45,841 nucleotides of DNA, from NCBI GenBank assembly GCA_902773325.1, contig CACYDW010000095.1, positions 1 through 45,841 of the forward strand, read 5' to 3'. The stretch is from an uncultured Ruminococcus sp. GTDB taxonomy: Bacteria > Bacillota > Clostridia > Oscillospirales > Acutalibacteraceae. Shown piece by piece: positions 33,924 to 41,556 of the stretch. The notes under the pieces are model-generated. The model was not told the DNA's origin and searched no databases. It saw only the letters and a program-made list of their open reading frames with translations. Each line of letters begins with the position of its first letter. Positions within the stretch are counted from its first letter, which is position 1. The position numbers were made by a program, and so were the translations under genes.

Positions 33924-34843
33924 AATATCGTCTGACAGACATTAACGGCAGGCTTACAGACCTGAAAAATCCGATTCAGGTAAGCTTTTCCTCCTCTGTC
34001 GGCGCACCGGCAGACAGTCTGAGGGCAGTTTTTGCCGTGGCGGGAGCGATACCGGAAATTGTGAGTATCGAAGTACTGAGCGGAACGGAAAGGGTGTTCT
34101 TCGGGTATATTGATACACAATGCGATGAAACCTCCGTAAGCGGTAAAATACTCACTGTTGAAGCACGAAGTCTTGCCGCAGTACTGCTCGACAATGAAGC
34201 CTGTCCGGCAACCTATTGCATGGCAACCATGAGTTTCCTGATGGACAGGCATTTCAGGGAATACGGCTTTGAGGAATATATCGGGCAGGACAAAGCAGTC
34301 AACGGTGAACTGATCATTGCCAAGGGTATGAGCGAATGGGGTGTTCTTCAGCAATACTGCAAAGCAGTGCGAGCGGGTATACCGCGCATCGGTTCTGACG
34401 GTGTGATCGATATTTCGGGCAGTCCGCTTGATGAAGAGGTGATGGTCAGCCGTGCACAGTGTATCTCTGAAAAACACCGTCTGAGCCGTAAGGAACTGAT
34501 TTCGCAGCTTCGGGTGAGAACCTATAGTGACGGCGGCTATGACATGATGTATGAAAGCGGTCTTGCAAGCCGCACCAAAACGGTCAGGCGGCGATATGTC
34601 AATGCGTTTGACAGCATGATCAGCCCCGCCGAGGAAGCCGGAGAGCTTCTCAGAAAAGCAGATGGATGCTATGAATCTGTGGTGCTTGTTTGTGACGGGT
34701 GTATTTTGTGCACTCCGGGGGCAAAGCTCCGAATAGAAAACGACAGACATACATACAAGGTCACCGAAATCGGTTATCTGTTGAATGCAGACGGCGAAAA
34801 AACAACGTTGCAGCTTGCAATGTGGGAAGGGAAACAGGAATGA
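33917..34843 (+). CDS. Baseplate hub protein (gpD/XkdQ-like)
   Basis: 308 residues of the tail hub type: beta barrel at the N-terminus with KYRLTDINGRLTDL, a middle part with GMSEWGVLQQYC and GIPRIGSDGVIDI, and a C-terminal half (VTEIGYLLNADGEKTTLQLAM). Hubs are trimers that hold the spike. The start is TTG 33917, with AAGGTG 5 nt upstream, overlapping the LysM gene by 7 nt; the earlier frame is a shadow of that gene. Confidence 0.8.
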   Translation: MLKYRLTDINGRLTDLKNPIQVSFSSSVGAPADSLRAVFAVAGAIPEIVSIEVLSGTERVFFGYIDTQCDETSVSGKILTVEARSLAAVLLDNEACPATYCMATMSFLMDRHFREYGFEEYIGQDKAVNGELIIAKGMSEWGVLQQYCKAVRAGIPRIGSDGVIDISGSPLDEEVMVSRAQCISEKHRLSRKELISQLRVRTYSDGGYDMMYESGLASRTKTVRRRYVNAFDSMISPAEEAGELLRKADGCYESVVLVCDGCILCTPGAKLRIENDRHTYKVTEIGYLLNADGEKTTLQLAMWEGKQE

Positions 34844-35190
34844 AGATCAGCAGAATGTTTGTTAACAACAGAGAGGAAACTCCTTGTAAATCTGCAAAAA
34901 TCCGCTACAGTGCCGACAGGCGGGTAGCGGTTACAGGCAGTGAGGGTACGGGTCAGTATACATTGGTATCGCCCGGAGGAATCATGTATGTGCCGCAGGG
35001 CAATGAGGACGCCGTGGTGATCTCTACGGACGGCGGCAGAGTTTGTCTGGGTGTGAAGATCCCGGCAAATGACTATCATTTAAGCCCCGGTGAGCTGGCG
35101 CTTTATTCGGCGGGCGGTGCATCGATCATACTGAAAAATAACGGTTCCGTTATCATTAACGGTCATACCATGACATTCGATGAATCATGA
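34840..35190 (+). CDS. Baseplate spike-like protein (XkdR/gpV position)
   Basis: 116 residues, beta throughout; the end repeats short strands (LALYSAGGASIILKNNGSVIING) as in the beta-helical tips of spike proteins. ATG overlaps the hub stop by 4 nt. Position between the hub and the gp25-like gene is that of XkdR (DUF2577) or gpV. Confidence 0.68.
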   Translation: MKISRMFVNNREETPCKSAKIRYSADRRVAVTGSEGTGQYTLVSPGGIMYVPQGNEDAVVISTDGGRVCLGVKIPANDYHLSPGELALYSAGGASIILKNNGSVIINGHTMTFDES

Positions 35191-35248
35191 GAAGAGAGGG
35201 ATATAAACGGATACAGCTATCAACATCAACGGAGATATTGAAAGGGAT

Positions 35249-35551
35249 ATGAACGGACTCCCCCGTCTGATCGAGGGCGATGAGGAGATCGCTCAGCAGA
35301 TGTATATTCTGCTTTCGGCAAAAAAAGGCGGCTTTATATATGACAGGTCGCTCGGAAGTGAACTATATGCCGTTGACATGAACCGTGACGACTGCATTGA
35401 ACAGCTTGAAGCGAAGGCGCGGCAGGCTCTTGCCGGATTGAGAGGTGCTGAGGTCGTGGGTATCATGACAGACAGCGGGAATGTGACCATTACGGTTGAA
35501 TCAGGCGGAAAGCTGTTTGAAATACCGGTGAGAATCGGTCAGGGAGGATAA
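35249..35551 (+). CDS. gp25-like baseplate wedge protein (XkdS/DUF2634 position), start unclear
   Basis: 100 residues from ATG 35249 with an N-terminus GLPRLIEGDEEIAQQMY, a basic patch GGFIYDRSLGSEL, and a conserved end. It is typical of T4 gp25-like wedge proteins that start sheath assembly. The frame extends upstream to 35207 with 14 more sensible codons and no ATG, GTG or TTG; it begins at ACG, 5-6 nt after GAGAGGG. The local ATG 35249 has only a poor site, AAAGGG at 2 nt. A mutated ATG to ACG start is likely (see findings). Confidence 0.8.
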   Translation: MNGLPRLIEGDEEIAQQMYILLSAKKGGFIYDRSLGSELYAVDMNRDDCIEQLEAKARQALAGLRGAEVVGIMTDSGNVTITVESGGKLFEIPVRIGQGG

Positions 35552-35553
35552 AA

Positions 35554-36606
35554 ATGGCAATTACTTACGATGAAATACTGGAAACTATGGAAAACAAGTA
35601 TTATGAGCTTTCGGGGAACACCGCCGAACGTGCCGGAGATATCGGCATTCGTCTGAAGCTGCTGGCAGGAGAGCTGTATGCACTGTCATCAAATATCGAT
35701 TGGCTCAGGCAGCAGATGTTCCCCGATACGGCAATGGGTGAATGTCTTGATCTGCACGCGAAACAGTGCGGACTTTCAAGACGTGCGGGCAGCAAGGCAA
35801 GGGGCAATCTCGTTTTCAGGCTGGATAATCCGATAGAATATGACGTGACGATCCCGGCAGGAACAGTCTGTTCTACCGCAGACGGCTCTCTGCGGTATAT
35901 TACCACCCGTTCGGCAACCATTCAGCGCGGCATGACGCTTGCTGTGCTGGAATGTCTTGCCGAAAAAACGGGAGAGGAATACAATCTCGGTGCCGGCAAG
36001 GTCAAAACCATTGTGACCTATTTTTCCGCCGGAATCAGTATCGGCAATTCCTCGTCATTTTCAGGGGGTACAAATGACGAAGATGATGAATCCCTGCGGA
36101 ACAGGATCTTCTATGCCATGAGCAATCCTGCCAACGGCGCCAATGCCGAATTCTACAGGAGTATCGCCGTCAGTACAGAAGGCATACAATCGGCTGAGGT
36201 CTATCCCGTATCAGGTCAGGCAATGGTGTGTGTCTGTCTTGGCGGAAAAGGTGCACTGCCGTCTGATGATGCTGTCAGTCAGGTCAGAGATAAGCTGCAG
36301 CTATACAAAAATGCCGGTGTGAACGTATCGGCATTCAAGGCAACCGCCGTGAACGTCAATGTAAGCGTTCAGATCACGGCGGAGGACGAATTCTATGAAG
36401 CCCAGACACAAACGGCAGTCCACAGCAGAATACAGGACTTCTTCAATGCGCTTTCCGTCGGCGAAAACGTTACCGCCGCCGCACTCGGAAAAGCGATCAT
36501 GGAGGTTGACGGCGTAGAAAATTACGCTTTCAGCGGAATGTCCGATGTGAGCGTCAGCCACACGCAGCTTGCCCTGCTCGGTCAGCTTACGGTAACCATG
36601 GTCTGA
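35554..36606 (+). CDS. Baseplate J-like protein (gpJ/XkdT)
   Basis: 350 residues of the baseplate_J family: an N-terminal helical part (MFPDTAMGECLDLHAKQCGL), the family motif GSKARGNLVFR, a central GGTNDEDDESLRNR with the conserved acidic stretch, GANAEFYRSIA, and a C-terminal beta domain. gpJ forms the wedge ring and holds the gpI and fibre proteins. It lies 2 nt after the gp25-like gene. Confidence 0.92.
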   Translation: MAITYDEILETMENKYYELSGNTAERAGDIGIRLKLLAGELYALSSNIDWLRQQMFPDTAMGECLDLHAKQCGLSRRAGSKARGNLVFRLDNPIEYDVTIPAGTVCSTADGSLRYITTRSATIQRGMTLAVLECLAEKTGEEYNLGAGKVKTIVTYFSAGISIGNSSSFSGGTNDEDDESLRNRIFYAMSNPANGANAEFYRSIAVSTEGIQSAEVYPVSGQAMVCVCLGGKGALPSDDAVSQVRDKLQLYKNAGVNVSAFKATAVNVNVSVQITAEDEFYEAQTQTAVHSRIQDFFNALSVGENVTAAALGKAIMEVDGVENYAFSGMSDVSVSHTQLALLGQLTVTMV

Positions 36607-36621
36607 TGCGGAGGTGCAGAA

Positions 36622-37092
36622 ATGACGGCTTATGAAAATATGAAAACGAAGTTAGAAGCAACGGGGCTTTACAGCATTACCGAGGGCAGTCTGATCCATG
36701 CTGAGATCATGGCTTATGCAGCCGGACTGGACTATTTTTATAACGCTCTCGGTGAACTCCTTCGGGAGTGCTTTGCTGCCACTGCGGAGGATTACGGGCT
36801 GACGATCAGAGAATCCATGATCCGGAAGTACAATCTTGACACAACCATCGCGGGCAGGAGAAAAAGTATTATTGCGGCAATGTCCATGAAGGGCGGCATA
36901 TTCGATGACTCTGCTCTGAGAAAAATACTGAGCTTATTCAATCTTACCGCACACTTCGGTCTGAATCAGGAAGGCGACACCATGATCTGTTCATGCAGCA
37001 ATGCTCTCAGCACCGCAGAATATAACCTTCTCACCCGACAGATATCACAGCTTATGCCCAGTTGGCTCGACTTTGAACTCTCCATCTCATAG
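36622..37092 (+). CDS. gpI/YmfQ-like tail protein (XkdU)
   Basis: 156 residues of the DUF2313 type, by pattern: an N-terminal helical half (TAYENMKTKLEATGLY), the central REKTI-like segment (ESMIRKYNLDTTIAGRRKSI) and a C-terminal half with QLMPSWLDFEL. It links wedge to fibres in related phages, but no fibre gene follows; the next open frame belongs to lysA. GGAGGT lies 7 nt before ATG. It is the last gene of the cluster. Confidence 0.8.
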   Translation: MTAYENMKTKLEATGLYSITEGSLIHAEIMAYAAGLDYFYNALGELLRECFAATAEDYGLTIRESMIRKYNLDTTIAGRRKSIIAAMSMKGGIFDDSALRKILSLFNLTAHFGLNQEGDTMICSCSNALSTAEYNLLTRQISQLMPSWLDFELSIS

Positions 37093-37214
37093 TGGACGGT
37101 ACTTCCGGTCACAGTTCCGACTCGTTATCCGTCTGTTCTGCCAAGGTTTTTTGAAATACCGAAGCATTTACCGACTTTTTGCCTGTATTTTCAACAAAGT
37201 GAGCAGTTCGAATA

Positions 37215-37244
37215 TTGACAATTATACGCTGAAAGGTGTATAAT
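37215..37244 (+). promoter_or_regulatory. sigma-A promoter of lysA
   Basis: TTGACA (37215-37220) and TATAAT (37239-37244) are separated by 18 nt. The leader is only about 30 nt, so there is no room for a lysine riboswitch. Confidence 0.88.
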
Positions 37245-37280
37245 AAATTCGTATTTTTTGAAAATTCAGGAGGAACAAAT

Positions 37281-38540
37281 ATGTCGAAAATTCCGTTTAT
37301 TACCAAAGAACAGGCAGAGCAAATTGCGGCGGAATATCCCACCCCGTTCCATATATATGACGAAAAAGGAATCCGTGAGAACGCAAGAAATCTGAAAAAG
37401 GCTTTTGCATGGAACAAGGGCTTCAAGGAGTTTTTTGCCGTTAAAGCAACTCCGAACCCCTCCATTCTCAAGATCCTCAAAGAAGAGGGCTGCGGCACTG
37501 ACTGCTCCTCTTATTCCGAACTGCTGATGAGCAAGCGCTGCGGCTTCAAAAGCGGCGAGATCATGTTTTCCTCCAACGATACTCCGGAAGAGGAATTCAT
37601 CTTCGCAAAAGAGCTTGGTGCGATCATCAATCTTGACGATATTACCCATATCGATATCCTCGACAAATGCTGCGGCATTCCCGAAACCATCTGCTGCCGG
37701 TTTAATCCCGGCGGAAAGTTCTCCATCTCCACCACCATTATGGACAATCCTGGCGATGCAAAATACGGCATGACAAGGGAACAGATCAAGGAGGCTTTCC
37801 TGCGTCTGAAGGAACTCGGCGCAAAAAATTTCGGAATCCACTCGTTCCTTGCAAGCAATACCGTGTCAAATGAGTATTATCCCACACTTGCCGAGATCCT
37901 GTTCAAGCTTGCAGCAGAACTGGAAGAGGAAACAGGTGTACATATCAGCTTCATCAACCTCTCGGGCGGTGTCGGCGTTCCTTATACTCCCGACAAAGAG
38001 CCCAACGATATCTTTGTCATCGGAGAGGGTGTCAGAAAAGCCTTTGAAGAGATCCTCGTTCCCGCAGGCATGGGCGATGTCAGCATCTATACCGAGCTTG
38101 GCAGATATATGCTCGCGCCCTACGGTCATCTGGTTACCAGAGCAATCCGCGAAAAGCATATCTACAAGGAATACATCGGCACGGACGCTTGTGCCGTTAA
38201 TCTCATGCGTCCCGCTATGTACGGCGCATACCATCATATCACCGTATTGGGCAAGGAAAACGAGCCTTGTGACCACACCTATGATATTACCGGTTCGCTT
38301 TGTGAAAACAACGATAAGTTCGCTATTGACCGCAAGCTCCCCAAAATTGATATGGGCGACCTCCTTGTCATTCACGATGCAGGTGCACACGGCTTAGCTA
38401 TGGGCTACAACTACAACGGCAAGCTCAAATCTGCCGAGCTGCTGCTCCGTGAGGACGGCTCTGTTGTGGAGATTCGCCGTCCCGAAACCGTTGACGACTA
38501 CTTTGCAACCCTTGAAGGCTACTGGGACATCATTCTCTGA
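37281..38540 (+). CDS. lysA: Diaminopimelate decarboxylase
   Basis: Last step of lysine synthesis, meso-diaminopimelate to lysine, PLP-dependent, cytosolic dimer. 419 residues. The TIM-barrel part has the PLP Lys55 in FFAVKATPNP, the phosphate loop NLSGGVGVPY, and ELGRYM; the C-terminal beta domain has GSLCENNDKF with the active-site Cys. AGGAGG (37268-37273) lies 7 nt before ATG 37281; the GTG at 37236 of the same frame overlaps the promoter. It is monocistronic between its own promoter and terminator. Confidence 0.94.
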   Translation: MSKIPFITKEQAEQIAAEYPTPFHIYDEKGIRENARNLKKAFAWNKGFKEFFAVKATPNPSILKILKEEGCGTDCSSYSELLMSKRCGFKSGEIMFSSNDTPEEEFIFAKELGAIINLDDITHIDILDKCCGIPETICCRFNPGGKFSISTTIMDNPGDAKYGMTREQIKEAFLRLKELGAKNFGIHSFLASNTVSNEYYPTLAEILFKLAAELEEETGVHISFINLSGGVGVPYTPDKEPNDIFVIGEGVRKAFEEILVPAGMGDVSIYTELGRYMLAPYGHLVTRAIREKHIYKEYIGTDACAVNLMRPAMYGAYHHITVLGKENEPCDHTYDITGSLCENNDKFAIDRKLPKIDMGDLLVIHDAGAHGLAMGYNYNGKLKSAELLLREDGSVVEIRRPETVDDYFATLEGYWDIIL

Positions 38541-38574
38541 TCATATTCTGCCCTGCTTACAGAGCGGATACATG

Positions 38575-38615
38575 ACCGCCGCACCGCTGATTTTCAGCAA
38601 TGCGGCGGTATTTTT
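38575..38615 (+). terminator. Intrinsic terminator of lysA
   Basis: A 9-bp stem ACCGCCGCA/TGCGGCGGT (38575-38583, 38601-38609) encloses a smaller GCTGA/TCAGC hairpin and is followed by ATTTTTC. Confidence 0.85.
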
Positions 38616-38977
38616 CTGCAATAAGGCAAAAGCTTTTTGATGCGAATTCCGCTGTCAGATATTCCTGATAAACGTACATTCCATAGGCAGCGATAAAAAC
38701 GAATATCTGAACGGCATGACCCGCAGTCCCGACCGGCTGATCTCCCTGTGCAGTCCCGCAGGGTCTGACGGTGCACCGATTTGTACGGTTCTTCGTTCCG
38801 GATAGAACATTCCTTATCACCCCATGTTTAGTATGCAGTCCGTACAGGCAGATTATTCGGACATCAGCCGTACAGCATATTTTTTCCGGAAAAAACATAT
38901 ATTTGCAGCGGAAACACAGGCAAATCGTTTTGGGAGAATATGCAGAGTATTCAGATTTTGATCAAGGGGGAGTACCA
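38616..38977. other. Intergenic region without a supported gene
   Basis: Open frames on both strands exist but have no ribosome site or recognisable protein. No clear promoter for the DUF4830-like gene was found. Confidence 0.5.
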
Positions 38978-39454
38978 TTGTTTTCTATCGGAATGAGCCT
39001 GAAAAAAATTTTCAGAAAAAAATGGCTGATTTTCATGGTTCCTGCGACAATTGCACTTATCACTATTGTAATATTATGGATCTCCGCTGGAAGCAAAAAT
39101 ACAGCGGTCTATAACGGAAAAACATACAGTACCATTGTCAGTTCCCCCGAGGATTTTCAAAGAATCGCAGAATTCTTTAATCTTGAAATTTCCTCCTCTC
39201 CTCAGGCAGAACAGCAGGTCGTTATTCCGTTGACCTTTAATGACATTTACCAACAGTATAATGCCCTTCAAGAGAAAATTGGTCTTGACCTCTCTCCCTA
39301 TCGAGGCAAAACCTGCACGAAATATACCTTTGTCCTCCCCTCTCTCCCTTCACAGACTGAACGTATTCTCACATTGCTCGTGTATGACCACCATCTCATC
39401 GGCGGGGACATCTGCGGCATGGAATACGGCAGTACAGTGACATCTATCTCATAA
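38978..39454 (+). CDS. DUF4830-like membrane-anchored protein
   Basis: 158 residues from TTG 38978 (GGGGGAG 5 nt upstream), or 153 from ATG 38993. One membrane helix near residues 15-37 (KKWLIFMVPATIALITIVILW), then an exported domain: SPEDFQRIAEFFNLEI, the IYQQYNALQEKIGLDLSPYRG block and LLVYDHHLIGGDIC. These blocks are what I remember of DUF4830, a Clostridia family of unknown function. The family name is from memory. Confidence 0.8.
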   Translation: MFSIGMSLKKIFRKKWLIFMVPATIALITIVILWISAGSKNTAVYNGKTYSTIVSSPEDFQRIAEFFNLEISSSPQAEQQVVIPLTFNDIYQQYNALQEKIGLDLSPYRGKTCTKYTFVLPSLPSQTERILTLLVYDHHLIGGDICGMEYGSTVTSIS

Positions 39455-39536
39455 AAGTAATATTGCAATCTCCTATCATTTACTGTCACGCTCTTATGAT
39501 TTGTACCATGACGCTGATTATAGTATTATTATAACC

Positions 39537-39565
39537 TTGACATCAATTTTTAACTATGCTATGAT
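39537..39565 (+). promoter_or_regulatory. sigma-A promoter of the acyl-CoA synthetase gene
   Basis: TTGACA (39537-39542) and TATGAT (39560-39565) are separated by 17 nt. Transcription would start near 39572, leaving a leader of about 197 nt. Confidence 0.85.
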
Positions 39566-39571
39566 AGTTTT

Positions 39572-39768
39572 TGAAGTCAGAAACACATTATATTGTAATT
39601 AAACGTCATTATAATGTTAATAATTGTATCATAATACTAATAAGCGCAGGAGTTCCGTACTGTGCCGCTCTGACTGCTTTCTGACCCTATGCGTCAGAAC
39701 TGCCCCACTGTACGGTGCATCTTTTTGTACGACTATCTGACATGACACAAATGTAAAGGAGATTGAAT
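39572..39768 (+). promoter_or_regulatory. Structured leader with attenuator-like hairpin before the acyl-CoA synthetase
   Basis: After an AT-rich part, a long stem forms between 39655-39664 and 39706-39715 (CCGTACTGTG/CACTGTACGG, one mismatch). Inside it TTCTGAC (39679-39685) pairs perfectly with GTCAGAA (39693-39699) around a 7-nt loop. The outer stem is followed by CATCTTTTTGT, a weak terminator tail. A second GTCAGAA at 39576-39582, right at the predicted 5' end, could pair with the same TTCTGAC and undo the inner hairpin. An attenuation or riboswitch-like control is inferred. Confidence 0.5.
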
Positions 39769-41436
39769 ATGCTGCTGGACAGATACTTGCCGAGAACCGA
39801 CTTTGATTCCTACGAGGATTTCAAACAGAATTATAAGGTCAATATTCCCGAAAACTTCAACTTCGGCTTCGATATTGTTGATGAATGGGCAAAGCAGGAG
39901 CCTGACAAAAAAGCTCTTGTGTGGTGTGATGACCATGACCACGAGATCACCTTCACCCATCAGGATATCAGCTGTCTGTCCAATCAGACTGCCAATTATT
40001 TCAGAAGCATCGGCATCGGAAAGGGCGATACCGTTCTGCTGATCCTCCGCAGAAGATGGGAATACTGGGTTTGTGCTGTGGCACTCCATAAGCTCGGTGC
40101 TGTATTGATTCCCGGCAGCCTTCAGCTTACCAAAAAGGATATTGTCTATCGCGCCAATTCCGCAAAGGTCAAGGCAGTCGTGTGTGTCAATGACAGCTTT
40201 GTGCTGAGTCAGGTGGAGCTTTCACTGCCTGAATGTCCCACCATCGAACACCACATTGTTGTTGGTGAAAAACAGGAGGGCTGGGAATTCCTCGAAGATG
40301 AGATCGCAAACTATTCCAATGAATTTCCCCGTCCGGAGGGTGAGGAAGCAACCAACAGCAAGGATATCATGATCGTTTATTTCACCTCCGGTACGACCGG
40401 TATGCCCAAAATGGTTCAGCACAATTTCACCTATCCCCTCGGTCATATCGTGACCGCAAAATATTGGCACAAGGTTCAGGAAAACAAGCTCCACATGAGT
40501 GTCAGTGACTCCGGCTGGGCAAAATTCGGCTGGGGAAAGATCTACGGTCAGTGGATATGCGGTGCAGTGATATTCGCTTATGATATGGATAAATTTGTCC
40601 CTGCTAAGCTGCTGGAAAAAATGGCGCATTATAAGCTCACAACCTTCTGTGCACCGCCCACCATGTATCGCTTTATGCTTCTGGAGGACGTTGCCGCCTA
40701 CGACCTCTCTTCCATTCAGCACTGGACTACCGCCGGTGAACCTCTTAACCCCGAGGTCAATAACAAATGGAAGCGGTTTACGGGTCATAACATCTATCAG
40801 GCATTCGGTCAGACAGAGGGTACTCCCCTGCTTGCCGATTTCGGCTGGACTCCCCTCAAAACCGGTGCAACTGGCAAGCCCTCACCGCTCTATAACATCA
40901 AGCTGCTCGACAAGGACGGCAATGAAGTGCCCGTCAACACCGAAGGCTCGATCTGTGTCATAGACGTGAGGCATAATCCTCCCACAGGACTTTTCACCGG
41001 TTATTATCTGAACCCCGAAATGACAGAGGAGCTTCTCTACGGTAAGTACTATAACACAGGCGATATGGCATGGAAGGACGAGGACGGCGACTACTGGTTT
41101 GTCGGCAGAAATGATGACGTCATCAAGTGTTCCGGCTATCGCATAGGACCCTTTGAGGTTGAAAGTGCCATGCTGGAGCATGACGCTGTTGTGGAATGTG
41201 CTATTACCGGTGCGCCCGATCCCATCAGAGGTCAGGTCGTCAAGGCAACCGTTGTGCTCAAACGCGGCTACACACCGTCAGACGAGCTGATCAAGGAATT
41301 GCAGAACCACGTCAAGAAATCTACCGCGCCTTATAAGTATCCTCGTATTATCGAATTCGTTGATGAACTGCCGAAAACGATCGGCGGAAAAATCAAACGC
41401 GCAGAGATCCGCCATAACGATGAAGGTCAGACCTGA
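39769..41436 (+). CDS. Acyl-CoA synthetase (AMP-forming, medium-chain/ACSM-like)
   Basis: Activates a fatty or other carboxylic acid with ATP to acyl-AMP and then acyl-CoA. 555 residues, full length. The AMP-binding P-loop is YFTSGTTGMPKM (~204-215); then GEPLNPE, YQAFGQTEGTP, the YYNTGDMAWKDEDGDYWF block with the hinge, and the catalytic Lys541 in KTIGGKIKR. The sequence is closer to butyryl/medium-chain synthetases than to AcsA, but the substrate is not certain. AAAGGAGA lies 6 nt before ATG 39769; TTG 39763 in the same frame is too close. It is monocistronic. Confidence 0.9.
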   Translation: MLLDRYLPRTDFDSYEDFKQNYKVNIPENFNFGFDIVDEWAKQEPDKKALVWCDDHDHEITFTHQDISCLSNQTANYFRSIGIGKGDTVLLILRRRWEYWVCAVALHKLGAVLIPGSLQLTKKDIVYRANSAKVKAVVCVNDSFVLSQVELSLPECPTIEHHIVVGEKQEGWEFLEDEIANYSNEFPRPEGEEATNSKDIMIVYFTSGTTGMPKMVQHNFTYPLGHIVTAKYWHKVQENKLHMSVSDSGWAKFGWGKIYGQWICGAVIFAYDMDKFVPAKLLEKMAHYKLTTFCAPPTMYRFMLLEDVAAYDLSSIQHWTTAGEPLNPEVNNKWKRFTGHNIYQAFGQTEGTPLLADFGWTPLKTGATGKPSPLYNIKLLDKDGNEVPVNTEGSICVIDVRHNPPTGLFTGYYLNPEMTEELLYGKYYNTGDMAWKDEDGDYWFVGRNDDVIKCSGYRIGPFEVESAMLEHDAVVECAITGAPDPIRGQVVKATVVLKRGYTPSDELIKELQNHVKKSTAPYKYPRIIEFVDELPKTIGGKIKRAEIRHNDEGQT

Positions 41437-41474
41437 TCGCACCCGATCACTTCATTCTCCGCATGCAAAAGCAA

Positions 41475-41519
41475 TGCCGCGCCACCCGAAACAGTGGCGC
41501 GGCACTTTTATATTTTTTA
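41475..41519 (+). terminator. Intrinsic terminator of the acyl-CoA synthetase gene
   Basis: A perfect 11-bp stem TGCCGCGCCAC/GTGGCGCGGCA (41475-41485, 41494-41504) with an 8-nt loop is followed by CTTTTATATTTTTT. Confidence 0.95.
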
Positions 41520-41556
41520 TGAAAACACAGATTTCTTTCAGACCACAGCATCTGTA

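Noticed and set aside
33779..34750. Leftward open frame of 323 codons opposite the hub gene
   Set aside because: It is antisense to the hub frame, which has the expected motifs and start; no independent signal.
25665..37214. attL/attR direct repeats flanking the phage cluster
   Set aside because: I compared the left and right flanks by eye and found no shared repeat, nor a tRNA target or integrase; short repeats could be missed without computation.
37215..37280. Lysine riboswitch before lysA
   Set aside because: The leader is only about 30 nt; a lysine riboswitch needs about 170 nt.
38557..38898. Leftward frame of 113 codons after lysA
   Set aside because: It overlaps the lysA terminator, has no ribosome site, and looks like random open sequence.
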